Shown: positions 52,723-63,349, numbered from the stretch's first letter. The stretch is DNA of 64,000 nt from Mariniflexile maritimum (GCF_009746565.1 NZ_WRPN01000001.1:372001-436000), one strand, 5' to 3'. The notes: generated from the sequence alone by a model not told the origin. A program made the numbers and translations.

Positions 52723-53355
52723 ATGATTTTAGAGTTAAAGGAAAATTACGGCTACCTGTTTGAAGAAAATTTGTTGCTGGAAATTAATAATTATGGCACT
52801 TTTAAAGAAATTCCTGAAGGTTTCCAACTTATAGATATTGGCGATTACATAAAATCGATGCCCCTATTGGTAAGTGGCGCCATAAAAATAATGCGGGAAG
52901 ATGATAAGGGCGATGAACTTTTGCTCTATTTTATTGAACGCGGTGATACCTGCGCCATGACCTTATCGTGCTGCATGGGGCAGAAAAAAAGTGAAATTAG
53001 GGCAGTAGCAGAAACACCCACCAAGCTTATTATGATTCCTATTGAAAAAATGAGCGAGTGGATGGGAAAATATAAAAGTTGGCAAAACTTTATTTTGCAA
53101 AGCTACCATGATAGGATGACTGAGCTTCTGGAAGCTATTGATACCATTGCCTTTTTAAAAATGGATGAACGGCTTTTTAAATATTTACGAGATAAAGCCA
53201 TGGTAAACCACGACGATTTATTAAACGTAACCCATCAAAATATTGCATTCGACCTGCATACTTCCAGAGTAGTGATTTCCAGATTGTTAAAAACATTGGA
53301 GAACGAAGGTAAAATAAAGCTTTATAGAAACAGCATCAAGATTTTAGATCTTTAA
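52723..53355 (+). CDS. Crp/Fnr-family transcription regulator with cysteine cluster
   Basis: A 210-residue regulator from the ATG at 52723. Residues about 15-125 are the cyclic-nucleotide-like sensor domain, with C77, C83 and C84 in CAMTLSCCMG, and about 140-210 the winged helix: THQNIAFDLHTSRVVISRLL. The cysteines could sense sulfane sulfur or redox state. It is the only Crp/Fnr protein in the window and so the natural candidate for one of the two palindromic operator classes seen before sulfur genes. No TGTAAC or TGA-N6-TCA site was found in its own leader. Confidence 0.88.
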   Translation: MILELKENYGYLFEENLLLEINNYGTFKEIPEGFQLIDIGDYIKSMPLLVSGAIKIMREDDKGDELLLYFIERGDTCAMTLSCCMGQKKSEIRAVAETPTKLIMIPIEKMSEWMGKYKSWQNFILQSYHDRMTELLEAIDTIAFLKMDERLFKYLRDKAMVNHDDLLNVTHQNIAFDLHTSRVVISRLLKTLENEGKIKLYRNSIKILDL

Positions 53356-53422
53356 TTCGGTTTCATTCATTTTACGTCGAATTTAAACCATGGTCATTTC
53401 AACAAGTTTTACAAGTAAAAAA

Positions 53423-54384
53423 ATGGGGAAAGAGGCGTTTCTCATCATGGTTATGTTGTTGGTTGGCCATCTGTTTGCGCAAAAAAAAGAGATTACAACC
53501 CAATTCTCGCAGGACGGAAACCTATATACAGATTTCAATGATTTCAAAACGGTGTTGACCAATTTCAAAACCGATGAAACATGTACCGTATTGGCCTTTC
53601 AGGGCAGGGATATTTATAAAATTAAGTACAACGATCGTGTAGGTTTTGTCGATTCTCAATTTTTGATTGTAAATGAAGAAATGACCGATTTGTTTTATGC
53701 TTACCAAAACAGTGAAAGCAACAAAACAATGGAAGCTGAAAATAAAAGGAAGGAAAAGGTACAAAGTATTGAAAAAAAAACGAAAAAAAGCAGCAGTTAT
53801 CACTAAAAGAGCTTGAAGCCAAAAATATAAGCAGTTCTGCTACCAAAACACAAACCCATTCCACCGCTCTTTTGGTTGAAAACCCTACAAAGATGATCCC
53901 TACTGAACATGAGGTAAAAAATGAAATTGCAAACAAGGAAACCTTTCCGTCAAGTCCGTTAAAAACCTCCACGACCTGCAATTATGCGATAAATGAATTT
54001 GACCCCATCGATAAAGTTAAGCTCATTCGAACAGAACCATTTACGATTGCTGAAAACGTGACCGTAGAGTTTTTTAAAAGCGGAAAAAACCGTTCCATTT
54101 TTTTTAATTTATTTGAAGATTTAGGCTGTGCCAGTTACCTGCCTAATAATCGATCATTCGTTAAGGTTGTACTTGAAAACAACAAAACAATAACCTTCTA
54201 CCATACTTGGGATATGTATTGTGGCGAATTCATCTTCAAGGCAACCCTGTCTTCCTTACAAATGAACCTGTTAAAAAAAGCCCCTATTAAATCGCTCGTA
54301 TTTCATGGCACTAAAAGTTCTAAGGAAATAACAACTATTACATACAAAACTTTTTTCATCGATAAAATAGCTTGTATTGAGTAA
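53423..54384 (+). pseudogene. Secreted SH3-like protein, frameshifted in a poly-A tract
   Basis: The first part (ATG at 53423, signal peptide MGKEAFLIMVMLLVGHLFAQ, then a bacterial SH3-like YKIKYNDRVGFVDSQF) ends at a stop at 53806. The second part continues in another frame and reads without a stop through LSLKELEAKN to a 110-residue domain ending at 54384. At the joint are nine A (53772-53780); one extra A would give one protein of about 320 residues with a coiled-coil linker. This could be a mutation, slippage-controlled expression or a sequencing error. Function unknown. Confidence 0.65.
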
Positions 54385-54470
54385 ATCAAAACAAAAAACA
54401 AAGCATTGTAGAACGTATAATTTTGATTGTGTATATTTACTTTGATAAGAACCAAAAAAAAGTTTGAACA

Positions 54471-55055
54471 TTGAAACCAACCCCATTTGAAATTGCCTTG
54501 GCATTAATTGACAAAAAAAATGCCGAAGACATCCATAGTTACCACGCCCATGGCTTGGATTTTCCTAAGGAATTACTGTATTCACAACGCATGTCGCAAA
54601 AATTGTTACAGTTTAGGCCACAGGCGTCCATGGCGCTTCAAATTGCGGCAAGGGCTCAACATATTTGCCGTTGGAAAATTGCCAGGGATGCATACCCCAT
54701 GGATCGTGTTGGTTATTTAAAATGGCGCGAAACCCTAAAAAAGATGCATGCCGATATAACGGCGGGAATTTTAAAGGACGTTGGTTTTGATGCCGAATTT
54801 ATTGAGAACGTGTCGTTATTGATCGGTAAAAAACTCATTAAAAAAAATGAAGAGAGCCAAACCCTTGAAGATGTGGTATGCTTGGTGTTTTTAGATTATT
54901 ACTTTGAGGAATTTGCAGAAAAGCAACATGACGAAAAAGTGATAGACATCTTAAAAAAAACATGGGTTAAAATGTCGGGTGAAGCACATGCCGAAGCCTT
55001 GAAACTTCATTATTCAGATAAAAGTTTAAACTTGATAAAACAGGCCATTTCTTGA
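54471..55055 (+). CDS. DUF4202 family protein
   Basis: A 194-residue helical protein, probably starting with TTG at 54471 because no ATG gives the conserved N-terminus. RAQHICRWKIARDAYPMDRV and the tail VKMSGEAHAEALKL are characteristic of DUF4202, which is found in many bacteria near sulfur-assimilation genes. Conserved His and Arg suggest a metal or nucleotide site, but activity is unknown. It stands alone. Confidence 0.8.
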   Translation: MKPTPFEIALALIDKKNAEDIHSYHAHGLDFPKELLYSQRMSQKLLQFRPQASMALQIAARAQHICRWKIARDAYPMDRVGYLKWRETLKKMHADITAGILKDVGFDAEFIENVSLLIGKKLIKKNEESQTLEDVVCLVFLDYYFEEFAEKQHDEKVIDILKKTWVKMSGEAHAEALKLHYSDKSLNLIKQAIS

Positions 55056-55116
55056 TTGTAAAAGGTATCGATTTGGTGGCCTTTGGCCGTTTCTTTTTTA
55101 TGGCTCTTTTAACCTT

Positions 55117-57285
55117 TTATTTTTTATGGGCCTCTACAAGTTCCAGTAAATCCATATCCACATTGGTTGTAAATATGCCGTAGTTAACAACCACTTTGTT
55201 CTTTTCAATTTTATCAATACTGCCAATGGCGCGCCCGTCGTTCATGCGTACACGGTCGCCCACCTTTAAAATGGCTTTGGGCTTGGGTGCTTGAATGGCT
55301 TTTTTTTTGGCCTCTTTTTTCTGTTCTCTTATTACGGTAACCACTTTTTCGGCTTCTTGCTTTACATGTTCCTCTTTGGCTTTTAAAATCTTTTTCTCCT
55401 TGGGCGTAATTTTTTTTCGCTTTGAATTTTCTATCTGGACCAATTTGAAAAGTTCATCTATTAAGGCTTTCTTTTGCTTGTTGTCGAAATATTTATCGGC
55501 CATGTCGTTCACCTTTTGTCCTAAGTAGATAAGGCGTTGGTTGCTATCGTACAATTCTTGGTAGCTTTCTAATTTCTTTTGGATTTTTGTGTTTATTTCT
55601 TCCAATTTATGGGCTTCCTGACTTTTTTTCTTCTCGTTCAGTTTTAGCGATTCGCCCGTTTTTTCAAGTTTAGAGCGTTCCTTCTGAAGCTTTGCAATGG
55701 TTTCATCAAAACGTACCTTGCTGCGTTCAATTTTCTTTTTGGCACGGTTTATCAACCCAAACGGAATGCCGTTTTTTTGGGCAACTTCAAACGTAAAACT
55801 ACTTCCGGCTTGACCGATAACGAGTTTGTACATGGGTTCGAGCGTTTTTTCATCAAACAACATATTGGCGTTTAGCATAAAAGGCAGCTCGTTTGCCAAT
55901 ATTTTTAAGTTGGAGTAGTGCGTGGTGATGATGCCAAAAGCTTCCCGATGGTAAAATTCCTCTAAAAATGTTTCGGCCAAAGCACCACCAAGTTCAGGGT
56001 CGCTACCGGTACCAAATTCATCAATTAAAAAAAGTGTGTTTTTGTTGCACTTCTTTAAGAAATAATTCATTTGTTTTAAGCGGTAACTATAGGTACTTAA
56101 ATGGTTTTCAATGGATTGGTTATCGCCTATATCACTTAAAATCCTATCGAACAAACACACACTACTGCGTTCGTGCACGGGAATCAACAGGCCGCTTTGC
56201 AGCATTACCTGCAATAGACCAACGGTTTTTAAGGTAATGCTTTTTCCGCCGGCATTAGGGCCCGAAATAACAATAATACGGCTATCTGGTTTTAATTCAA
56301 TGGTTTGTGGAAAGGTTTTTGTTTTCTTTTTTAAATTATTTAAGTAAAGAAGCGGGTGGAAGGCATCGCGTAAAAATAGGGTTTTGTCCTCTGAAATTTC
56401 AGGTAAAACCGCATTCATGGAGTTGGCGTATTTCGCTTTCGCGGAAATCACGTCTATCGCAATTAAAAAAGTTTGGTAGGTTTCTAAAAGCGGTAAAAAC
56501 GGACGTATAAAGTTGGTGAGCTCTTTCAAGATGCGCACCACCTCTTCGTTTTCTTCAAACGTTAAATTATTAAGTTCCCTAGAATACTGTTGGGTAGTTT
56601 CGGGCTCCATATACACAATGCTGCCTGTTTTGCTGCTGCCCATAATAGATCCCTTCACTTTGCGCCGGTACATGGCTTTTACCGCTAAAACCCGACGGTT
56701 ATCTACCACCGATTCCCGAATGTCGTCTAAATAATCAAGGGCATGGTAGGTGGTGAGCGCAGAGGCAAAACTTTGGTTTATTTTTCCTTTTACCCTGTTT
56801 AAAGATTGTCGTAAATCGAAAAGTAAGGGCGAAGCATTGTCTTTAATATCACCAAAACGATCCACAATGGCATCTACTTTTTCAATGATGGCTTTGGTTA
56901 CTTCAATTTTGGAGGCAAATTCATGAAGGTTTGGGTAATACACTTCAAACTTCTTTAAAAACGTTACAATGTCGTTTGTTGTTACTGATATTGAAACAAT
57001 TTTTTTTAAACTACTAACTTCTAAATAGGTGTTTTCAATGCGCAACAACTGCAGTTCTTTGGTAATGGCATCAAATCCGTGGTTAGGGATGCGGTTTTCA
57101 TTGTGTAAGGACGATAGGTATTCGTTGGTTAATTGTAAACTTACAAGCAAGGTTTCCTTGGTTTTATAAGGCTCGATTTTTAAGGCATTTTCATGCCCCA
57201 AAACGGTAATGCAAAGGTCGCTTACCTGTTGTAATACGGTTGAAAACTCTAAATCCTGTAATGTTTTTTCGTGAATGTGGATCAT
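55117..57285 (-). CDS. mutS2: MutS2-type DNA-binding ATPase without Smr domain
   Basis: A 722-residue protein from the ATG at 57285. The core and clamp (about 1-300) lead to the ATPase with Walker A ISGPNAGGKSITLKT, ETYRLK-like middle and LFLIDEFGTGSDPELGGAL. A long coiled coil (about 500-620) follows, then a lysine-rich stretch and a KOW-like end VGDRVRMNDGRAIGSI. The nuclease Smr domain of canonical MutS2 is absent. The protein acts on branched or collided DNA or ribosomes; which is unclear here. Confidence 0.88.
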   Translation of the reverse strand: MIHIHEKTLQDLEFSTVLQQVSDLCITVLGHENALKIEPYKTKETLLVSLQLTNEYLSSLHNENRIPNHGFDAITKELQLLRIENTYLEVSSLKKIVSISVTTNDIVTFLKKFEVYYPNLHEFASKIEVTKAIIEKVDAIVDRFGDIKDNASPLLFDLRQSLNRVKGKINQSFASALTTYHALDYLDDIRESVVDNRRVLAVKAMYRRKVKGSIMGSSKTGSIVYMEPETTQQYSRELNNLTFEENEEVVRILKELTNFIRPFLPLLETYQTFLIAIDVISAKAKYANSMNAVLPEISEDKTLFLRDAFHPLLYLNNLKKKTKTFPQTIELKPDSRIIVISGPNAGGKSITLKTVGLLQVMLQSGLLIPVHERSSVCLFDRILSDIGDNQSIENHLSTYSYRLKQMNYFLKKCNKNTLFLIDEFGTGSDPELGGALAETFLEEFYHREAFGIITTHYSNLKILANELPFMLNANMLFDEKTLEPMYKLVIGQAGSSFTFEVAQKNGIPFGLINRAKKKIERSKVRFDETIAKLQKERSKLEKTGESLKLNEKKKSQEAHKLEEINTKIQKKLESYQELYDSNQRLIYLGQKVNDMADKYFDNKQKKALIDELFKLVQIENSKRKKITPKEKKILKAKEEHVKQEAEKVVTVIREQKKEAKKKAIQAPKPKAILKVGDRVRMNDGRAIGSIDKIEKNKVVVNYGIFTTNVDMDLLELVEAHKK

Positions 57286-57382
57286 TCTTATTTTTTGAAG
57301 GGCTTTAAATGAAAAAAGCAAAGTTAAACATTCTGTATTATTGAATGAAGGTTAGTTTTAATGTGTTCGTTTTTTGGATTCT

Positions 57383-59485
57383 TCAACTTATGTAATTCCA
57401 AATATTTTTGTACTTGCCCATTTCTATATACGTGTTTAAGATAACTTTGTTTTCAGCATTTGAAAGGGTTGGGTCGTCCTTTAGCAGTTTTTTGGCATAA
57501 AAACGGGCACTTTGCAAAATGTCCTTATCCTTAACGATGTCGGCTATTTTAAGGTTTAAAACCCCACTTTGCTGGGTGCCCATAATATCCCCGGGACCGC
57601 GAAGTTTTAAATCGACTTCGGCAATTTCAAAGCCATCGCTGGTTCTAACCATTGTTTCCAAGCGTGTTCTGCTATCGTTGCTTAGTTTGTGCCCTGTCAT
57701 TAAAATACAATAACTTTGTTCGGCACCACGACCCACACGACCGCGTAATTGGTGCAATTGCGATAGCCCGAAACGTTCGGCACTCTCAATAATCATCACC
57801 GAGGCATTGGGTACGTTAACGCCCACTTCAATAACCGTAGTGGCCACCATAATTTGTGTTTCTCCCTTTATGAACCGTTGCATTTCAAAATCCTTGTCGG
57901 CAGCTTTCATTTTACCATGAACGATGGAAATTTGATAATGGGGCATTGGGAAATCCCTAGAAATACTTTCGTAACCATCCATTAAATCTTTATAATCCAA
58001 GGCTTCACTTTCTTGAATGAGTGGATAGACAATGTAAATTTGTCGCCCTTTGGCAATTTCATCCTTAATAAATTTAAAAACTTGCAGCCTGTTTTTATCG
58101 TATCGGTGAACGGTTTTTATGGGCTTTCTTCCGGCAGGTAACTCATCGATAACCGAAATATCCAAATCGCCATAAACCGACATCGCCAGGGTACGTGGAA
58201 TGGGCGTTGCGGTCATGACCAAAACATGGGGAGGCGTTGCGTTTTTTTGCCATAATTTGCTCCGTTGGGCAACCCCAAAGCGATGTTGTTCGTCGATAAT
58301 GGCGAGCCCTAAATTTTTGAATTTCACCTTGTCCTCAAGAAGGGCATGGGTGCCAACCAGTATCTGTAAGTCGCCATTTTCTAATGCTTTATGAATGGTC
58401 GTTCTTTCTGAAGTTTTACTTGAACCTGTTAATATTTTTATGTTGATATTCAATTTATTACACAAATCAACTAAACCGTTATAGTGTTGAACTGACAAAA
58501 TTTCAGTTGGCGCCATTAAACAGGCTTGAAAACCGTTGTCAAGCGCCATTAACATTGACATGAAGGCCACTATGGTCTTGCCCGAACCCACATCGCCCTG
58601 CAATAAGCGATTCATTTGCGCGTTACTGCCCAAATCGGCTCGAATTTCTTTTAAAACACGCTTCTGCGCGTTGGTTAATTCAAAGGGCAAATGGTCGTTA
58701 AAAAATGTGTTGAAATAAGACCCGACTTTTTCAAAAAGCAACCCTTTAATTTTCGATTTATGGATTAAATTCTTAATGATCAATTGTAGCTGAATATAGA
58801 AAAACTCCTCAAACTTTAACCGGAATTGCGAACGTGCCAACAACTCTTGGCTCTTCGGAAAATGGACGTTAAATAAGGCTTCACTTTTGGTGAGGAGTTT
58901 CAATTCTGAACAAATATTTTCAGAAAGCGATTCCGCAAAACGCCCATTGGTTTCCATAAACAGTTGCTGCATTATTTTAGCAATAACACGGTTGGTAATC
59001 CCTTTGTTCGCTAACTTTTCGGTGGAAGGATAAATAGGCTGCATCGCCGAACGCAGGTTCTTTTCGTGTTCTTCTAGCAGTTCCATTTCGGGATGTGGCA
59101 TGCTAAACTTTCCATTAAACCAATTGGTCTTTCCAAAAACCACATAAGTTGTGTTTAATTTAAAGTGTTCTCGAATCCATTTTTGCCCCCTAAACCATAC
59201 CAATTCCATCACGCCCGTTTCGTCTTGAAAGGTTGCCACCAAGCGTTTCCCTTGTTTTTGTGCCACTTCAGCAAAGGCTACTATTTTTCCAATTACCTGC
59301 ACATCGGCATTGCTTTGTTGCAGTTGGCTAATTTTATAATACTGTGTGCGGTCAATGTATCTATTTGGAAATAAGTTGATTAAATCTTGATAGGTGTAAA
59401 TATTCAACTCCCTGCGCAGCAAATCGGCTCTGTTGGTGCCAACACCTTTTAGGTAATCGATGGGAGTTTGTAGATTAGTGATCAT
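57383..59485 (-). CDS. recG: ATP-dependent DNA helicase RecG
   Basis: A 700-residue helicase that remodels stalled forks and Holliday junctions. The N-terminal wedge domain (about 1-200) includes an OB fold; Walker A is LLQGDVGSGKTIVAF, motif II is IIDEQHRFGV, motif III is TATPIPRTLAMSVYGDLD and motif VI is QLRGRVGRG. The length is standard. A 97-bp gap separates it from mutS2. Confidence 0.95.
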   Translation of the reverse strand: MITNLQTPIDYLKGVGTNRADLLRRELNIYTYQDLINLFPNRYIDRTQYYKISQLQQSNADVQVIGKIVAFAEVAQKQGKRLVATFQDETGVMELVWFRGQKWIREHFKLNTTYVVFGKTNWFNGKFSMPHPEMELLEEHEKNLRSAMQPIYPSTEKLANKGITNRVIAKIMQQLFMETNGRFAESLSENICSELKLLTKSEALFNVHFPKSQELLARSQFRLKFEEFFYIQLQLIIKNLIHKSKIKGLLFEKVGSYFNTFFNDHLPFELTNAQKRVLKEIRADLGSNAQMNRLLQGDVGSGKTIVAFMSMLMALDNGFQACLMAPTEILSVQHYNGLVDLCNKLNINIKILTGSSKTSERTTIHKALENGDLQILVGTHALLEDKVKFKNLGLAIIDEQHRFGVAQRSKLWQKNATPPHVLVMTATPIPRTLAMSVYGDLDISVIDELPAGRKPIKTVHRYDKNRLQVFKFIKDEIAKGRQIYIVYPLIQESEALDYKDLMDGYESISRDFPMPHYQISIVHGKMKAADKDFEMQRFIKGETQIMVATTVIEVGVNVPNASVMIIESAERFGLSQLHQLRGRVGRGAEQSYCILMTGHKLSNDSRTRLETMVRTSDGFEIAEVDLKLRGPGDIMGTQQSGVLNLKIADIVKDKDILQSARFYAKKLLKDDPTLSNAENKVILNTYIEMGKYKNIWNYIS

Positions 59486-59568
59486 AGAACACGAATTTAA
59501 GGCATTTTAAGCAATTCAAAAAACAGAAAATTTGCGTATTTTGGCTTCATCGTTGATACGTTTACTGC

Positions 59569-61530
59569 ATGAATCGATTTTTTGTTATACTCTCATTTTT
59601 TGTAGCTTCCCATTTACAAGCGCAACAAACGGATTATGTCGATTTTAAAACCGCTAAAGCGCAGCTTTCAATTGTTCCTGAAAAGCAAGCGGTTAGTGGC
59701 TTTATCGAATATGAATTTAAAATACTGAAACCGGTCGATTCTGTTTTTATTGATGCTGTTAATATGAAGTTTCAAACGGTTTATTTAGAAAACAAGAAGA
59801 TTTCTTATTCAAATGATGGCAAAAAACTATGGGTTAAACATGATTTTAAGCCCGATTCTATTTATAAATTGTCATTTAATTACGATGCTTTTCCAAAAAA
59901 AGCAATGTATTTTATTGATTGGGATGCTGATGGCGGAAACAAGCAAATATGGACGCAAGGGCAGGGGAAATACACCAGTAATTGGTTGCCGAGTATTGAT
60001 GATATGAACGATAAAATGGAGTTTGATTTAACAATTACGTTCAATAAAGATTATGAAGTGATTTCCAACGGAAAACTAACAAACAAACAAATCAACGATT
60101 CTACAATAACCTGGCATTACGATATGCAACAACCCATGTCGAGCTATTTGGTTGCGCTAGCCATTGGCAAATACCACAAAAGGGCTGAAACATCAAAAAG
60201 CGGTATTCCTTTAGAACTGTATTATTATCCCGAAGATTCATTGAAATTTGAGCCAACCTACCGCTATACCAAACAAATTTTCGATTTTTTGGAAACAGAA
60301 ATAGGCGTGCCCTATCCGTGGCAAAATTACAAACAAGTGCCTGTAAAAGACTTTTTGTACGCCGGTATGGAAAACACCGGCACCACTATTTTTGCCGATA
60401 GTTTTGTGATAGATTCCATTGCTTTTATCGATAAAAACTATGTAAATGTCAATGCCCACGAACTGGCGCACCAATGGTTTGGTAATTTGGTTACCGAAAC
60501 CTCGGGCATCCACCATTGGTTACAGGAAGGGTTTGCTACCTATTACGCTTTGTTAGCAGAAAAGGCAGTTTTTGGAGATGATTATTACTACTGGCAATTG
60601 TATCAATATGCCCAGGAATTGCTGGAACAGGACAAGGCAGGTGAAAGCACCTCGTTATTGGACCCTAAATCAAGCAGTACCACATTTTATAAAAAAGGGG
60701 CGTTGGTGTTGCACCTGCTTCGGGAAAAAGTAGGAGATGAGGCTTTTAAAAAAGGCATTAAAAATTATCTTTTGAAACATCCATTTAAAAATGTTGGGAC
60801 GAATGATTTTATAAGTGAAGTTGAAAAAACGAGTGGCCAAAATTTAAAACCGTTTGTTGATTTTTGGCTCGTTGATAAACAGTTTCATTATGAAGCGGTT
60901 TTGGGGAGTTTGGAAAAATCGCCCTTTATTCAGGACTATTTAAAGGTTGATTGTGAAACCAATGCTGAAAAATGTGCCCATTATTTGTCTTCAAATATTT
61001 CAGATGAAGCTAAAATTAAAGTAATCTTGCAACAACCAAATCTCATCAAAGTGAAAGATTTCCAAAATGGAATAAAGGTTCGTCAAGCCATCACCATGCA
61101 TCTTGCACAAATACCTTCAGAATTAAAAACCGCCTACGAATCGCTTTTAAACGACGAATCCTATGTTACCATTGAGAAAGCCTTGTTCCATTTATGGCTG
61201 AATTTTCCGCATGAGCGAAAAAAATATTTATCGCAAACCAAAGGAATACAAGGGTTTAACGATAAAAACATCCGAACACTTTGGTTGGCTTTGACCTTAT
61301 TGACCGCCGATTTCGAGCCCGAAAACAAACAAATGTATTTTCAGGAACTAACAAATTACACAAATCCTGTGTATGGTTTTGAGATTCGTCAAAATGCTTT
61401 TTTATATTTACAGGAAATAAAGGCGTGCAACGATGCTTGTAAAGAAAATTTAAACCAAGCAACAACGCACCATAGTTGGCAATTTTCAAAATTCGCAAAA
61501 ACAATGCTAGAGCAACTCAATTCCAATTAA
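59569..61530 (+). CDS. M1-family metallo-aminopeptidase
   Basis: A 653-residue zinc peptidase with signal peptide (MNRFFVILSFFVASHLQAQ). The substrate motif GMENTG is at 266-271, the zinc site HELAH at 297-301 with the third ligand Glu320. It is expected in the periplasm or on the surface, removing N-terminal residues from peptides. The patatin gene follows after 1 bp, so it may be co-transcribed. Confidence 0.92.
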   Translation: MNRFFVILSFFVASHLQAQQTDYVDFKTAKAQLSIVPEKQAVSGFIEYEFKILKPVDSVFIDAVNMKFQTVYLENKKISYSNDGKKLWVKHDFKPDSIYKLSFNYDAFPKKAMYFIDWDADGGNKQIWTQGQGKYTSNWLPSIDDMNDKMEFDLTITFNKDYEVISNGKLTNKQINDSTITWHYDMQQPMSSYLVALAIGKYHKRAETSKSGIPLELYYYPEDSLKFEPTYRYTKQIFDFLETEIGVPYPWQNYKQVPVKDFLYAGMENTGTTIFADSFVIDSIAFIDKNYVNVNAHELAHQWFGNLVTETSGIHHWLQEGFATYYALLAEKAVFGDDYYYWQLYQYAQELLEQDKAGESTSLLDPKSSSTTFYKKGALVLHLLREKVGDEAFKKGIKNYLLKHPFKNVGTNDFISEVEKTSGQNLKPFVDFWLVDKQFHYEAVLGSLEKSPFIQDYLKVDCETNAEKCAHYLSSNISDEAKIKVILQQPNLIKVKDFQNGIKVRQAITMHLAQIPSELKTAYESLLNDESYVTIEKALFHLWLNFPHERKKYLSQTKGIQGFNDKNIRTLWLALTLLTADFEPENKQMYFQELTNYTNPVYGFEIRQNAFLYLQEIKACNDACKENLNQATTHHSWQFSKFAKTMLEQLNSN

Positions 61531-61531
61531 A

Positions 61532-62440
61532 ATGAAAGCATTAGTCATTTCCGGTGGTGGTAGTAAGGGCGCATTTGCAGGTGGAGTGGCGCAATACCTT
61601 ATTGAAGAATTGAAGCGCGACTACCAATTGTATATTGGCACATCGACCGGAAGTTTGTTGGCTTCGCATTTGGCATTGCAAAAAATTGAAAAAATAAAGG
61701 GTGTTTACACCAACGTAACTACCGATAGCATTTTTAACGTGTGCCCATTTGTGGTAAAACAAAAACATGGCAGCCAAAACATTGCCATTAACCACCTAAC
61801 CGTACTTTTTAACCTTTTGCGCGGAAGCAAAACATTTGGCGAGAGCCATAATTTGAAAAATCTTATTAAAAACACCTTAACCAAGGAAGAATTTCTTATA
61901 TTAAAACATGCAACCAAAGACGTGGTGGTAACGGTTTCCAACCTCTCGCTCAACCAAGTGGAATACAAAAGCCTCAAGGATTTTGATTATGAGGCCTTTT
62001 GCGAATGGATCTGGATTTCGTGCAACTACACGCCCTTTATGACATTGGTGAAAAAAGATGGCTGCGAATATGCCGACGGCGGTTTGGGCAATATGGTGCC
62101 CATTGAAGAAGCCATCAATAGAGGCGCCACCGAGGTTGATGCCATTATATTGCAAACAGAGACCAACCAATTCAACAGGTTGCCCTCCCGAAATCCGTTT
62201 GCGTTGTTAACAAACATGTTTAGTTTTATGTTGGATCGTATCGAATCGCAAAACATCCGCATCGGAAAATTTACGGCAAGCCACAATGAAGCCATCATTA
62301 ATTTTTATTATGCGCCCACGGTTTTAACCACCAATTCGCTTATTTTCAACAAGGAAAAAATGACGCAATGGTGGCAAAGTGGCTATAATTTTGCAAAATT
62401 CAAAAATCAGGAAGTGAGTCAACTAGAAAGTAAATTATGA
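61532..62440 (+). CDS. Patatin-like phospholipase (tandem copy 1)
   Basis: A 302-residue patatin-fold hydrolase. The oxyanion loop is GGGSKGAFAGG at the start, the nucleophile is in GTSTGS, and the catalytic Asp is in ADGG. It has no signal peptide and should be a cytoplasmic or membrane-bound lipid hydrolase. It overlaps the second copy by 4 bp (ATGA). Confidence 0.88.
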   Translation: MKALVISGGGSKGAFAGGVAQYLIEELKRDYQLYIGTSTGSLLASHLALQKIEKIKGVYTNVTTDSIFNVCPFVVKQKHGSQNIAINHLTVLFNLLRGSKTFGESHNLKNLIKNTLTKEEFLILKHATKDVVVTVSNLSLNQVEYKSLKDFDYEAFCEWIWISCNYTPFMTLVKKDGCEYADGGLGNMVPIEEAINRGATEVDAIILQTETNQFNRLPSRNPFALLTNMFSFMLDRIESQNIRIGKFTASHNEAIINFYYAPTVLTTNSLIFNKEKMTQWWQSGYNFAKFKNQEVSQLESKL

Positions 62441-63348
62441 GGGCATTGGTAATTTCGGGCGGTGGCAGTAAAGGCGCGTATGCCGGCGGTGTTGCACAAT
62501 ATTTGATAAAGGAAAAAGGGCATCAATACAATTTGTTCTTAGGAACGTCCACAGGCAGTTTGTTGGTGCCCCACATTGCTGCCGATAAAATAGATAAGAT
62601 TTATGAGGTGTTTACCGATGTGAAACAAAGCAACATTTTTAGCATTAATCCGTTTAGGGTGCGGAAAAAAGGCGATAGGGAATATGTTTCCATCAACTTT
62701 TTAAACTCTATCTGGCAGTTTATGAAAATGAAGCGCACTTTTGGCGAAAGCAAAGCCTTGAAGCGTTATTTGAAAAAGCATTTTACCGAGGAAGAATTCA
62801 ATTTTATTAGAACCACCAAGGAAGATGTGATTGTAACGGTTTCAAACCTGTCCAAAAACATCGTAGAGTATAAGTCCATTAAAGAATGTACTTATGATGA
62901 ATTTTGCGAATGGATTTGGATTTCCTGCAACTATATACCATTCATGTCGTTGGCAAAAGTAAACGGTTTTGAGTATGCCGATGGTGCTTTTGGTTGTGTG
63001 GTGCCCATTCGGGAAGCCATTCAACGGGGCGCAACTGAAATTGACGCCGTTGTTTTAGAATCGGAAAACCTAGAGTATATGAAGGTTCTGGGGAAAAACC
63101 CGTTTTCATTGATGCTAAATCTATTCGGCCATCTTTTGGACCAAGTGGAACGAAGCGATATTTTAATTGGCAAACTAGCGGCCAAAAATAGGCAGGTAAA
63201 ACTTAATTTATACTATACACCTTCAAAACTTACAGAAAACTCATTGATTTTCAACAAAAAACTAATGCAATCGTGGTGGGAACAAGGGTTTGAATATGCA
63301 AAAAACAAGGACAAGGAAGCCATGTCCAATGAATTGCGCATCGATTAG
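62437..63348 (+). CDS. Patatin-like phospholipase (tandem copy 2)
   Basis: A 303-residue paralogue of the upstream gene, with GGGSKGAYAGG, GTSTGS and ADGA (one change in the Asp motif, permitted in the family). Shared segments such as FCEWIWISCNY show a clear tandem duplication. They could form a heterodimer or differ in substrate. Confidence 0.88.
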   Translation: MRALVISGGGSKGAYAGGVAQYLIKEKGHQYNLFLGTSTGSLLVPHIAADKIDKIYEVFTDVKQSNIFSINPFRVRKKGDREYVSINFLNSIWQFMKMKRTFGESKALKRYLKKHFTEEEFNFIRTTKEDVIVTVSNLSKNIVEYKSIKECTYDEFCEWIWISCNYIPFMSLAKVNGFEYADGAFGCVVPIREAIQRGATEIDAVVLESENLEYMKVLGKNPFSLMLNLFGHLLDQVERSDILIGKLAAKNRQVKLNLYYTPSKLTENSLIFNKKLMQSWWEQGFEYAKNKDKEAMSNELRID

Positions 63349-63349
63349 G

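Noticed and set aside
55117-57285. Truncation of MutS2
   Set aside because: The missing Smr domain is, as I recall, the usual form in flavobacteria; the C-terminus ends in a tidy KOW-like domain and not in a broken frame.
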